From positions 186,001 to 250,000 of the forward strand of contig JAGEMR010000024.1 in the NCBI GenBank assembly GCA_021030915.1: a stretch of DNA of 64,000 nt, read 5' to 3'. Under the pieces are notes generated by a model. It saw nothing but the letters and a program-made list of their open reading frames with translations. It was not told the origin of the DNA and searched no databases. A program made the translations under genes and the position numbers. Source of the stretch: Astrothelium macrocarpum (taxonomy: Eukaryota; Ascomycota; Dothideomycetes; Trypetheliales; Trypetheliaceae). Each line of letters opens with the position of its first letter. The stretch's first letter is position 1. Below, piece after piece: positions 19,797 to 31,751 of this stretch.

Positions 19797-21544
19797 ATGC
19801 TGCCTCTCAAGCATGCGCGAGTCGCTTTCTTGCTTTGCGTTGCCTGCTGTATTCCCATCCTCTTCCTTACCGTGTATTTCCTCACTCCCAAGCACCTGGT
19901 GTCTGTGGCATTTCCGGGTCTGGACAATAATGAAGCCGATCCACAGCCTGATTTGATAAACTTGTTTCGCACATCATCATCAACAAACCCGTCGTCGTCG
20001 GCAACCTCACCTCCATCATCAGCATCCTCACAATCAGCATTACCATCCACCTCATCAACGGTAGTAAACCAAAGCGCAGACCCCACATCTAAACCCTCGC
20101 TTGAACCAGCATATCCACGACCAGAGGGCGATTACAACAGTGAGGGCTTTTTCTCCGCCGCGTTGGGAAATCCCGAGAACGAGCCGAAGGACCCTGACTG
20201 GACATTTGAAACGCAACGAGATGGAGGAAATTACGGGCTCAGTGACTGGCAATGCCAAGCTGCTTTTCCTCAGCTATATGCGGAGCTTAACAGGGCGCTT
20301 GCATATCGCCACACGGAAGGAAACATTACAATTGATGATTTAGACATTTCTTGGAAAGACCGTGGGATTATAAGGGCGATGATTTACGATCGTGTGGTAA
20401 GACATATACTTGACTTGCCTAGCAATCTCCTGTGACTAATTCGCAATCCGCAGCTATATGTCATCGAAGCCAAGTATCTACCAGATAGTTTGGACATGAC
20501 TCGAGCTTTTGCTATACTCGGCTCCATTCATCGCGCCATTACTGCCTTTAACGGACCCATCCCTAATATCGAATTTACCTTTTCAGTCGAAGACATCGCC
20601 AACCTCGATGACCCTGGTAAATGGCCGCTTTGGGCATTGGCCAGGCCTCACGATCATGAAGAGCAATGGGTTATGCCGGACTTTGGCTTCTGGGCTTGGG
20701 ACACGGATTTGGTGGGGTCGTATGAGCAAGTGCGGCTTGGTATTGCCCAACAAGAGCCAGCAATGCTAGACAAGCGGCCTCAAGCCGTTTGGCGTGGAGC
20801 CTCTTTGTCCGAGTATAACAGTATCAGAGGGGATCTTCTGGAAATCACAAAGGACAAGGAATGGGCAGATGTTCGGGAAGTCAATTGGGGAGAAGAACCC
20901 AATGAAGAGAGCAACCATTTTATCAAGATAGTTGACCATTGCAATTACTTGTTTCTTGTCCAAACTGAAGGTATGACTTGGAAATCTTCTGTCAACCGGA
21001 TCAAAGGCACTAGACTAACACGTTGGCAGGCATTTCTTACTCGGGTAGACTCAAATATCTCCTCAACTGCCAGTCTGTCTCCATTATCCACAAGCGCGAG
21101 TGGATTGAGAACTTTCACCACCTTCTCGTAGCTGAAGGGCCAGATCAAAATTATGTCGAAGTCCAACGCAATTTTTCGGACCTACCAGAGCAAATGGAGC
21201 AGCTTCTTAACGATCCCGAGCGCATTGAACGAATTGCAAATAGCAGTGTCGCTACTTTCCGTGACCGATACCTCACCCCTGCTGCCCAAGCCTGTTACTG
21301 GAGAAGGCTGTTCTGGGCATGGAATTCGGTGAGCTTTGAGCCACAACTATATCGCAAGGTGGTGACGATCCTTGATGAGAAACAAAACTTTACGAGTACG
21401 GCATTGGAGTGGCGTGGAGAACCGTATCAGACGTACCTGATGAATACGGTGAGGGAATTGACACCATCGTCGCCACCACCAGAACCCAAAAAGAAATGCA
21501 GCTGGGTGACGAAGACGTTACGATTTTGTTCCGAAGATGTTTAG
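19797..21544 (+). CDS. CAP10/GT90-family glycosyltransferase, type II membrane protein
   Basis: Exons 19797-20396, 20454-20970 and 21030-21544 encode 543 residues. A short basic N-terminus and one transmembrane segment (VAFLLCVACCIPILFLTVYF, about 9-28) give type II Golgi topology, followed by a Ser/Pro-rich stem. The catalytic region has the CAP10 signature: DFGFWAWDTDL, RPQAVWRGASLSEYNSIRGD, KIVDHCNYLFLVQTEG, then GISYSGRLKYLLNCQSVSII, where the last splice joins G to ISYSGR. The GT90 family includes Cryptococcus Cap10/Cap64-related xylosyltransferases and animal Rumi O-glucosyltransferases. Acceptor unknown; cell-wall or glycoprotein modification is the likely role. Confidence 0.9.
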
Positions 21545-22205
21545 GATCATTGATGTTTTGAGCGAAGCATGGTTCGGCGTTGGAGGTATTACTAATATTC
21601 TTGACCACGAGAGCCTTGAGCTTATAGACTATTTTGCATAGGGGGTTCTGAGGTCTCGGTATCTTGAAGAGGCTTAGGATTCTGGAAATTGAGCGTTTTG
21701 ATGTTGGAATAGTGCTAGTGATAATTGTACTATGCTTAATATCACTGAAGAAGTTCCAACTCACTGGCGATTTTGGGCTTCACACAAATTCAAATTGAGC
21801 TACAATATTATCGTTTGCCGCACTGATTTCAAAGAGGTCATAATCATGCCACTTTCTACCAGAACCCAAGAGACAGGCACGTACAAGAAGATAGGTAGGC
21901 AGCAGGCTTATGCAGGGATCAAAATCATGAGGTTTTTCCGGTCCGAGCGGATCCCGGTTAATGGATTGCGAGCGTGGCAACCAAAACAACACCGCAGCCA
22001 TCGATTTTCTGCCCGGCCCCACCACTTCTTCCAACCTCATCACTACTTCTCAACAAAAACCTTGACTTCTCACTCTTGCTTCCGAGAATCACTTTCTTGG
22101 AACTAAGGGGCAACGAGATCGCCTCCACTAGTCCTTGTCTTGCGCCCATCTCAATCTTCAGGCCTTTCACCGCAAACTTTGTTTATCAACACCCAGGTTT
22201 TCACC
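21545..22205. other. Intergenic with pyrimidine-rich leader of Ran gene
   Basis: The last 200 bases before the Ran start are strongly C/T-rich, as in promoters and 5' leaders of highly expressed fungal genes. No other gene is supported. Confidence 0.5.
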
Positions 22206-23152
22206 ATGGCTGAAGCAGCCCAAGCTCCTCCCACCTTCAAGCTTGTTCTTGTCGGCGACGGTGGAACTGGAAAGGTAATGATGCAGCTCATCACGGGCGT
22301 CTCCTGTCCCCCGACTGGTATACCAACAGACTCCGTCATGGACTGTTTGCGCGCCAACATTAACGCAAACGAAAAGCTAATTAACTCCTATATAGACCAC
22401 CTTTGTCAAGCGTCATCTTACTGGAGAGTTTGAGAAGAAGTATATCGCCACTCTGGGTGTCGAGGTTCACCCTCTTGGCTTCACAACAGTGAGTACACCA
22501 TTTTCCGAGCCTTGTGCGACCTCGTGAATACCAAGCGTACTAATCAATGATAGAACTTTGGCGCCATCCAGTTCGACGTGTGGGATACTGCGGGTCAAGA
22601 GAAGTTTGGTGGTCTCCGTGATGGATATTATATAAACGGACAATGCGGTATCATCATGTTTGATGTAACATCGCGAATCACCTACAAGAATGTTCCGAAC
22701 TGGCATCGTAAGTCATGACTAAATGGTATTTCATTAATGAAACTAACAGATCTCAGGTGACTTGGTCCGTGTCTGCGAAAACATTCCCATCGTTCTCTGC
22801 GGTAACAAGGTCGATGTGAAAGAGCGAAAGGTCAAAGCCAAGACTATCACGTTCCATCGCAAGAAGAACCTCCAATACTACGACATCTCCGCCAAGTCCA
22901 ACTACAACTTTGAGAAACCTTTCCTCTGGCTCGCACGAAAGCTCGTCGGCAACCAGAGCCTCGTACGTCAAGGGATCCTCTTATAATTAATCATGAATCA
23001 GAAAGCTAACATACAACTAGGACTTTGTCGCTGCCCCCGCTCTTGCACCTCCCGAAGTTCAGGTCGATCAGGCTGTTCTGGAACAGTACCAAAAGGAAAT
23101 GATGGACGCTGCAGCACAGCCACTTCCAGACGAGGAGGATCCCGACTTGTAA
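22206..23152 (+). CDS. GTP-binding nuclear protein Ran (Gsp1)
   Basis: Five exons (22206-22274, 22396-22488, 22554-22707, 22757-22962, 23021-23152) give 217 residues. All Ran features are present: P-loop GDGGTGKTT (split by the first intron), effector loop and VEVHPLGFTT, DTAGQEKFGGLRDGYYI, NKVD, the SAKSNYNFEKPF motif, and the acidic tail DEEDPDL. It drives nucleocytoplasmic transport and spindle assembly by its GTPase cycle with RCC1 and RanGAP. Introns lie early in the gene with typical branch sites (ACTAAC at 22742-22747). This is one of the surest calls of the window. Confidence 0.98.
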
Positions 23153-24161
23153 ATGCACAAGGCTAGCAATCACAGAGCATCATGGCTACAGCAATTCGGA
23201 CGCAGGACAACGTCTCAGTACTGCCTGCTTAATCATGAGCCGAGTACTGGAGGTGCCTAATGCGGGGCCACTTGATAGCTTGGAATGGGGAGTTGTAATC
23301 TGGTTGTGCTTTTTGCTGACTTCTCCTTTTTCTGGCGACTATACAATCACCCACATACACATCACTACTATAGCACGGCGGATCAGCGTTTGATGGCGGC
23401 GGAAACAACACGACTATCCCCAGATTATCGAGCGAGGTTTGGAAGCGGCTGGTTCACCCCATGTTACCCTTTTATCCCCAAATCCTTTTCCAGAGAGTTC
23501 ATTAAAATGAGAGATATGACTTCATAGACGCTGAATCATGTATCTAGATCAATCAATTGCCTTTGTGGCTTACCAAAAGTTCGTCAGCGTCCGTTTCCTG
23601 CCCATTTAGATCATTCGTCGCTTTGGTTTTTTAGCATTTCGTGATCTATGAACTCTCTTGATCTCACCTACCTAGTCTCGTGCTCCGTGTGCTGTTGTTC
23701 TTTGGACTTCACCACACGGCCAGCTGCAAGTTTCGGGTGCTTTGCAAACGCCTGTAAGCTACTTTCCTATATAATGATCCGATGTGAGTTTCTCTTTTTC
23801 ACTAAGTTCTACATTTGGACGTGGGTGCGCTGATGGGTATGGCAATGTGTGCTTCACTATTCATGCATGTCTAAAGTATCGAGGTAAGATTACTCAAACG
23901 AAATCGTAAATCACTTGTTTGCTTTCCTGACTTAGTTTCTAGCAGACCCACACTGGAAACCTTGAAACCCGCCTAACTCACACCGCACCTGTATTCTTCT
24001 ACCCTCATCACCACCCTTGTCATTCTCCCTATCGCCTCCCCTCTCCCCGTCCTGATGCTCGTCCTCATTCTAGTTCTCGTCATTATCCTCCTGGCCATCC
24101 TACCATTCCTTCCCTTTCTGCTCCTCTAGTTCATGCATTCAGGGAATCCAAACAGCTAAAT
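23153..24161. other. Intergenic, pyrimidine-rich before ubiquitin-like gene
   Basis: Nothing supportable from 23153 to about 23950. From 23950 to 24130 the plus strand is C/T-rich and stays open in frame with the next gene back to 24000, so an upstream coding exon is possible. A 24-codon hydrophobic uORF is listed separately. Confidence 0.45.
24055..24129 (+). other. Hydrophobic 24-codon upstream ORF
   Basis: ATG at 24055 opens a frame of Leu, Val and Ile with three Pro and two Phe (MLVLILVLVIILLAILPFLP), stopping at TAG 33 bases before the ATG of the ubiquitin-like gene. It may be a regulatory uORF, or simply the hydrophobic reading of a CT-rich leader. Confidence 0.3.
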
Positions 24162-25544
24162 ATGTTGATCTTGCATGAGGAACCCGTTCAAGTCGGTCTT
24201 GGAAGATTGACTGATGCTGATAGAGAAGGAAATGTGATCAAGTTCTCTCTCAACCAACCACGTCAACAAGAACTAGCGATTTCCTTTCAACGTACTGTTC
24301 GAGTTGCGGACAATCAGGATGCGTCTTTCTTGCCTCCCGATCTCGGGACCTTTCCGCTTTACTCGGTGAAAGACCACCAGTCCAAGCTCCCTTCACACAT
24401 GGTCGAGACAGGTGGATTTTTCATGGCCATGTACCGTACGTAATTATCGAATCGTTTATGACACGACCCGCTAATCTAGGTAGAACGGGAGGCGATGTGG
24501 ATACACTTCACATCCCAAGAACAGTTTGCTATTCGTATCTTTGTTGGTGGTATTAATGCAGTCTCTGGAGAGCCCATGATCGAGACCGAGCAAACCAAGG
24601 CTAACAAAGCCAAACTACTCGCTAATCATAAACGTATTCAAGATTATGTAGTAACTCCAGGTCAACTTTGGCTTGATGGTGTTGCAGACACAGACGGATG
24701 CGTTCGCCAATTTGTCGCCGTACCGATGGGCTCTGGCTATTCCGTTGAGGCTCAGATGATCGGCCAAGACTTACTTGGAGGTCTTCAAATTGAGGTGGTG
24801 CCGAAGAAATTCTCCAAAGCAGAATTGGAAGCCTACCGTCAAACTCTCACCATCGTTGTCAAAACTCTCACTGGTAAAAGTATACCATTAAATTGCACTG
24901 GATTGGACACTATAGAGCATGTCAAATATCTCTTTGAGAGCAAAGAAGGGATTCCTATAGAACACCAACGGCTGATCTTTGACGGCAAGCAGTTAGTAGA
25001 TTGCAAGACCTTGGCAGATTACGGCATTCGCGATCAATACATTGTCCACCTCGTCCCGATCTTTCGAGGTCGCGGTCTCGGTCCTCCCCCTCCCCTCAAC
25101 ACGCAGATGGGCATTGCCGCAGGAAGCCTCATCAAGCAGACAGTCGTTCGTGACAAGTATGCACCAAGCACTTGGGACTATAGCAAAGCTGCTCGTGTTT
25201 CGGTTCAGATACTCAACTCAGCGACATTTTCACGGCTCACCGGATTGTCAGCTCCGAAGACTCCCATTACCGCAAAGACATACCTTGATCACGGACTTCC
25301 TTACTATGACATTTACAACGAGCAGCCTTCTAGCGTAGTTGGTCACTTTGGTGGAGTCAAATCCGTTAACGAGCTGGACAAGACGACTGACACAACCCGC
25401 GTAAAAGAAAAAGCAGTCGCCGAGGTTGATAGCCCTCATTACACTTCTGTCGTCAAATTGGACAAGACCGGAAGGAGGTGGTCTCCATTCAAGCCTGTTG
25501 CTGAATTAGAGAAGGATCTGCGTAAAGCCAAACTCGATGGTTGA
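24162..25544 (+). CDS. Protein with internal ubiquitin-like domain
   Basis: Exons 24162-24435 and 24484-25544 (48-base intron) give 444 residues from the first in-frame ATG; the true N-terminus may lie further upstream because the frame is open and Pro/Ser-rich back to about 24000. Splicing produces GGFFMAMYQREAMWIHF. Residues of about 212-284 are clearly ubiquitin-like: TLTIVVKTLTGKSIPLNC, DTIEHVKYLFESKEGIP, HQRLIFDGKQL, LADYGIRDQYIVHLVP. The equivalent of the LRGG tail reads FRGRG and continues into a further 155 residues, so it is not an obvious processed ubiquitin. The N-terminal half (GQLWLDGVADTDGCVRQFVA) is a fungal domain found beside such ubiquitin-like repeats. Role unknown. Confidence 0.82.
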
Positions 25545-26259
25545 GGAGCGAAGTTTGAGGAACATTGGGGTCTGTTGCTTCAAAAGGTGCTTTTTGGATG
25601 TTTTTCTGATATTAGCTTCATACCTATATCTGCTTCATTCTTACGACAGACTGGAACTATACACGAAGATATTTACTGGAGGCAACACACGAAAGTATAT
25701 CATTCAAGATTGCTGTGTATCTTACATACCCTCAGCTATGTTACCAGGCTATTTAGAAAGCAAATTTAAAATGAGCCTAACACTTACAATGAACATAGAC
25801 ACAATTGCAAAAAGGAGCTATAGTCTGACACATAAACCACGTAACCGATGCCAAATGATGGGGCACTAAAATGCAAAATAGAGAATAACTTCAACCGAGG
25901 TACGAAATATGACAGACCCTTTCTACTTGACAATGCTTCATAAGATCCTCGATTTGACGCAAACACTCGACCGGTATGAATAATGAGGCCTTTCAGCTCG
26001 AGATGGATCTTTATCAGCTCTACTGAGTTGTGCTGACTAGTAGCACGCTATAAGAATTTATCTTGTAGATACAAGTAGCACCTCGGTGTAGCCGCGGCTC
26101 AGGGGTGGGATGCGGAGAGTTTGAGGAAGCTGCAGAAGACAGTTGTTTCGGTCCTTGTGCAGACTTAAATAAGGCATTTTTCTCTTCCTTCTTAAGTAGA
26201 TCTATTCTCCAGGTTTGTTTTCTATTTGACATTTTCCTCAGTCTTTGATAACACGCATC
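25545..26259. other. Intergenic
   Basis: No gene recognised; short frames lack domains. Contains the promoter of the aldehyde dehydrogenase gene. Confidence 0.5.
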
Positions 26260-27809
26260 ATGTCGTCGAAGAAAGGTGATATCGACTTTACTACTTTCTA
26301 CAACGTCATCGACGGCAAGCCGCGGGGTGCCAAAAATTATACCAATGCCGTCGACCCTACCACTGGTGAAAAGTCATGGGCTGTTCCTATTGCCACAGAG
26401 GAGGATCTTAATGATGCCGTCAAATCGGGAGCAAGAGCTTTCAAGACCTGGTCTCAATTGCCAATTGACCAACGCAAAGAAAAGATCAAATCTTATTTCG
26501 ACCTCTACGCAGAATACAAGAAAGAGTTTACAGATCTCTTAGCAAAAGAAAGTGGCAAACCAGTGGGATGGCCTGAACAAAATCTGATGATAATATGCTA
26601 ATGTATTCATGCGCAGCGACAATTTGCTCAACGAGAGGCTGGAACCAGCGTGGCCTACTATGCGAGCCATCACTTGGGCCTTGAAATCCCTGAGGAGCGC
26701 TATGAAGATAACGAACGAGTAGCGATAACCCGCTACGTTCCTCTTGGTGTAGTTGGTGCCATCTGTCCTTGGAATTTTCCCATCACACTCTTGATTGGCA
26801 AATTGCTTCCAGCACTGGTCACGGGAAACACAATTATCCTCAAACCCTCACCCTTTACACCGTATACCGCATTGAAGATTGCCGAGTTGGCACAGCAGGT
26901 CTTTCCGCCTGGTGTTGTACAAGCAGTGGGTGGTGATGATAAGCTTGGGCCGTTGATGACATTGCATCCCGGAATTTCAAAGATTAGCTTCACTGGAAGT
27001 ATCGCAACTGGAAAGAGGGTCATGGAGGCATGTGCCAAGACATTGAAGCGGGTAACACTCGAGATGGGGGGAAACGACGCCTCTATCATTCTACCAGACG
27101 TCGATGTTGAAAAAGTAGCACCTCAAGTAGCCATGGGAGCTTTTGTGAATTCTGGGCAGGTACGTTACCTTGGACCTCTAGTTCCCCATGAGCCATACTC
27201 ACTCGCGTGGTGTAGGTATGTGTTGCAACAAAACGCATCTACGTCCACGAGTCCATCTACGAACCATTCCTTAAAGGTTTAGTCGAGGCTACCGGGAAAC
27301 TCAAAGTGGGATCACCCAACGAACCCGGCGTCATGATCGGGCCTGTTCAGAATAAGATGCAGTATGAGAAGGTCAAAGACTTCTTCGTCGACAGCAAGAA
27401 GAACGGCTACAAATTTGCGGTAGGTAAAGAGGAGATTGAAGAGACGAATCGCGGATTCTTTATTCAGCCCACTATCATCGACAATCCCCCCAATGATTCC
27501 CGGATCGTTGCCGAAGAACCATTTGGCCCGATTGTGCCAGTGCAGAGCTGGTCCGACGAAGCAGAGGTCATTCGACGTGCGAATGACACAAACACAGGTC
27601 TTGCCGCGTGCGTCTGGGGTAAGGATGTGGCACGGGCAGAAGAGGTGGCAAAACAGCTTGAGGCAGGATCAGTATTTGTGAATAGTTTTGAAAAGCTGAC
27701 TCCGAAAGTGTTTTTTGGTGGACACAAGGAGAGTGGGATTGGAGGAGAATGGGGCAGCATGGGATTGCTTGCTTACTGTAATGCGCAAAGTATCCACGTG
27801 TTCAAGTAG
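26260..27809 (+). CDS. NAD(P)-dependent aldehyde dehydrogenase
   Basis: Exons 26260-26562, 26617-27159 and 27216-27809 give 479 residues, standard for the family. Key residues are in place: NAD-binding WNFP (in GAICPWNFPITLL), glycine-rich KISFTGSIATGKRVM, general base Glu250 in VTLEMGGND, and nucleophile Cys284 in NSGQVCVATKR, with the usual 34-residue spacing. The nucleophile lies two codons after the second splice. Later motifs EEPFGPIVPV and GGHKESGIGGEWG are present. The LEMGGND variant occurs in broad-specificity and benzaldehyde/vanillin-type groups; the true substrate cannot be read from sequence. It has no targeting sequence and is probably cytosolic. Confidence 0.93.
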
Positions 27810-28049
27810 AGTTGAGATGTAAATCTTCAATTAACAGCTTGAATGTCGCACGACGTCATCGCTACCAGGCTTTTGGTGCTGTCGGAGTTGAAGTTTAAAG
27901 TGAAGCTTCGTTTGGGCAGGTTTGCCGCCAAACGCAGCGGAGCCCCTTAGATCTTTACGCGTGTTTCAACAAAGCTCCACTCGGTACGACTTTTGGGCAG
28001 ACCATGTCTTCACCATCTCATCTTTTTTGGAACAAGCAAATCATCCAAG

Positions 28050-30298
28050 ATGGCAGCAAACGCACCTAATTCCGGGGTGAGGAACCTCCGGGCCATGTTT
28101 GAAAACAAAAAGGAGGACGAAGCTGCCGAATCGCGAAGCCGTTCACCAGCAGGTAGCACCGCCAGTGAAAACAGAAGAACCTCCAGGGTTCGCTCCAGTT
28201 TTGTCTCGGTGGAAGCTGGCAGCTCGCAACCAGAGACAGAAGGTCAGTTCCAACGACCATTCTCGATGTGGCAGAGCTGTGAATGCTTTCCCTGATTGAA
28301 AGTACGACCAGCAAGATTAGAGTTCCAGACGCAATTTCCCACCCTTCATCCATATCCTTACTCACGCTACCTATATCCTAAGTCATACACTGACATTGCT
28401 ATCTCAACAAGCTCTTAGCAGCGCATCTGCCCGAAGAGCAAGTTTTAGTATAAGTGATCCTCAGGATTCGGATAAAATTGCGGAATTGAAGAAGAGTGTG
28501 TCACAAGAAAAAGAAGAGCGGAAGCAAAGCAGAGTGGCAGAGATCATACCAGAGTCTGCCATTGAAACAACCCCGGCAGCTTCACCGGCTATAAAACCAC
28601 GCAAAGAGAAAGCTATGGGCGACTTTGTGAATAGTTCGGTCATGGGTATCAAGAATTCGGCATTGGTGTCAAAGGATACTCCTGGCACCAATCCGGATAA
28701 AGTAGTGTCTGCGGTGGAGGAAAGTCCAGCTGCAATGAGACCTACAGATCCCAAGGATGCGAATGCGGTATCTGGAGGAGAAGCTCTGCCACCGCCAGCC
28801 AAGCCAATTTCCAATCTCGCTACGGATGCCTCACAAGGAAGTCCGGGACTGAACGATGTTTCTACAGCTGGTGTTTCGTCAAAGGTAAATCCAGTCAAGC
28901 AACCGGTGGTAAAGCAGAATGGCACAGCTACAGCGAAAACTCAACCTTCTGGTAAGACCTTAGAGGCGAAGCATACATCCAAACCTACCTCAAGTCGGCC
29001 ATCTACTGCTTCGACAAAGGCTTCTTCAACGGCTAAGCCAGCAGGAGCTGGCACGGTGCCCAAGTCGCCAAGGTATCTTCGGCATCATCACACATGTGAT
29101 CCATTACTGACAATGTTGACCTAGTACAAAACAAAGTCGAGCCTCATTGGAGTCTACAAAGTCTACCACTTCTACAAGGTCATCGACAGCTACCCGACCG
29201 ACTGCGGCTTCGGCTGCAAAGAAGGCTGATTCTACCGTTACAACTAGCGAAGCCACCAAGGCGAAGCCGCGATCTCCAACTCGCCCTGTAAAACTACCAT
29301 CTCATCTCACAGCACCCACAGCATCCTCGGCTGCCAAGCATGGCGACGCACCATCGACGTCTTCTAGTACTGCTCGCAAACCGGCTCCTCGTCCTCACAC
29401 AGGCGCCGCAAAACCTGCACCTACCCGGCGAGACGGTCCACGTCAGTCATTACCTGCCGCATCAACAGCGAAGCAACCAGAGTCTCGCACAAGCAGTCGC
29501 ACGCCTGACGATGGATTTCTCGCTCGCATGATGCGGCCGACTGCTAGTTCTGCCAGCAAGACTGCTGAAAAGACTGGCGAAAAGCCAGAAGTCAAGTCTC
29601 CGCCCAAGCGTGCCAACTCCGTCAGGTCCAAACCTTCGGTATCAAGCTTAACCGGCAAGACCAAGAGGCCAGTACCGACCGCTGGGAAAGGCAAGGAGTT
29701 GGAGGAAAACGGCAATATCGGTCAAGATGAGGCGCATGATGAGGGCGAGACTTTGGTTCCTGCGGAAGACACGACTGCCGCTGAGACTGCTCACGATGCT
29801 CCGGAGGAAATACAAGAAGCGCCGGAATTGCCGCAACCAGACAAGGAAACAGAGCCAGTAACGGCAGCTGAACAACCACCGCCACAAGAGCCTGCATCAG
29901 CGGTCGCAAAGGAACCTGTATTAGTGATTGGAAAGGATTCGGAACCGGAAGTTGCAGAGCCTCCTGTGCTCGAGGTCGCAAAGAATGCCATCTCGGAACT
30001 CGCGGCCAAGCTTCCGCAAACGCCCACTAAAAAGGACGAACCAGCAGAGCCTACGCCAGAAGCTACGCTTGAACCTTCAAAGGAGTTCACATTAGAGGCT
30101 GCAGGAGAGCAATCCACTGATATCGCACACAAAGATTCCCACGATGTGTCTGTGAGCAGTGCCAAGGAGCCTGAACAGACACTCGAGGCGGGCGAAGAAG
30201 ATGGAGAGCCGTTTGTCGAGAGCACGCCGGAACAGGTGCGGACAACGGATGCTGCGTTGGAGCAGACGCCGGATTTTGATGGCGCGGCTATTCGTTGA
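28050..30298 (+). CDS. Long disordered Ser/Thr/Ala/Pro-rich protein
   Basis: Exons 28050-28242, 28412-29072 and 29125-30298 give 675 residues. The start has a conserved-looking NLRAMFENKKE segment; the middle is Lys/Ser/Thr/Ala-rich with repeated TAS(S/A)AAK and STARKP elements and a DDGFLARMMRPTASSASKTA motif; the last 230 residues are acidic and rich in E-P-A. The 169-base first intron is long for this genome, so an extra small exon there cannot be excluded. Similar fungal proteins are annotated as mucin-like or as microtubule-associated because of the basic then acidic composition. I recognise no folded domain and assign no function. Confidence 0.7.
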
Positions 30299-31751
30299 CG
30301 CTGTTTACCAATCGTGAAGCCCAAATCGACTTTGAGGTTTGGTAGTCAATCCAGGAGCCGGTTGATCAGTGTGTGACTATTAGGTTCGTGCTTGGAAAGA
30401 TTGACCCCAATTCTTGGTCCTTCATTAGTCCAAAGTTTTCTCTATTACATGCATTACTTCTAGACATGGGGGGTTGTGCAAAAGGCGTTGAGCGTGCCGG
30501 TCAGCTCTGCGGAGGCCTTTTTTCTGTTCTTGACTTTCAAAGTCTTAGGGAAATGCAAAGCTAGGATATACCCCCCGAGCCTTTAGGAATACAGCAGCAC
30601 TCAATTCTTCTCACCTAGATAGCGACTTTTGAAATAGATGTTGTTTGTGCGATTGCATAGTGGAGTCATTGTTGACGTCTTCTGTGCGCCCTCTGTGTCT
30701 CCCCATTGAGCTAGATGTATGTTTACAATGGCAAGCAAATTTTGCAAGAGGTTTTAAAGAGTGCCTATTACTATCGAGGTTAATCTCAGACCTCTGAAAA
30801 GATCCCCATTAAAGGGCCATGTCGTTCCTTGGGAAAACAAATAGATCCATAATATAAGCTTAGTAAGGGTACAATAAATTTTTGAAATTCATTTCGTTTG
30901 ATGAATTCATTACAGCTGTCTGTTCTTCGTACAAGTCCTTGAGCATCTTGTTTTGCCTTGACACTCAAGCTAATCAATAGAAATGGTTGCCTTATCTCTG
31001 CGACAACACGGATATCGCGCAAGATGCTCCACTGAATTAGAAATCAAAGAGGTCTGATAGGATGGGTACTAGACCGGTCAGGTCATTCGATTGGGTACGA
31101 ATTGGTGACGCAAATGTGACGGTCAGCGGGAATAGCCGTTGAGAGACATCAAGCTTTTTGACGTGGGGAACTCAGGAATTATCAAGGCTGCTATAGTTGC
31201 TCAGTGGCGTTCGTATATCCGGCAGATCTTGCGAGGGACGGCTCAAGGATACCGCTTCTTCCCTCGGCCAGTCACAGCATGCCTCTCTTGCAGCTAAGGA
31301 ATGGACACCACCAAATGCTGGGCAACAAGGAGCATGAGACAGCGCCAACCCCAGTCGAAAAAGACGCCATCACACATTGTTTGCGATCATCGGGCATCCA
31401 CACGGTCCGAAGAGGATCGGGCCAGCGAGGCACACGAGTGTGTAAGGCGGCCACTATTACGCTTCCATACCTACCGTAGCTAATGGATACGTTGTGCCCT
31501 TCTGCCCGTCATCACCATGAAGCTGCCTTCCCAATCATGCCCAACCACACCATGAGGCTGCAGCATGTCCCGCCATATCCTTCACCGTTTCTTTTGAATG
31601 CATTCGCTTAATTCAACAGCTTAGCATATGAGTGGTCCACTACCTATACCCTAAGAGTCACCGCTTCCCTAAACGGAGATTCGTTCGCCCATCTTAGCAT
31701 AGCTGGAGCTATCTCAATCCATTTAACTCTTGCCGTTTCAGCTCTGTTCCC
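30299..31751. other. Intergenic, about 1.45 kb
   Basis: No supportable gene on either strand; short frames around 31200-31480 are mutually antisense and have no domain. Confidence 0.5.
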
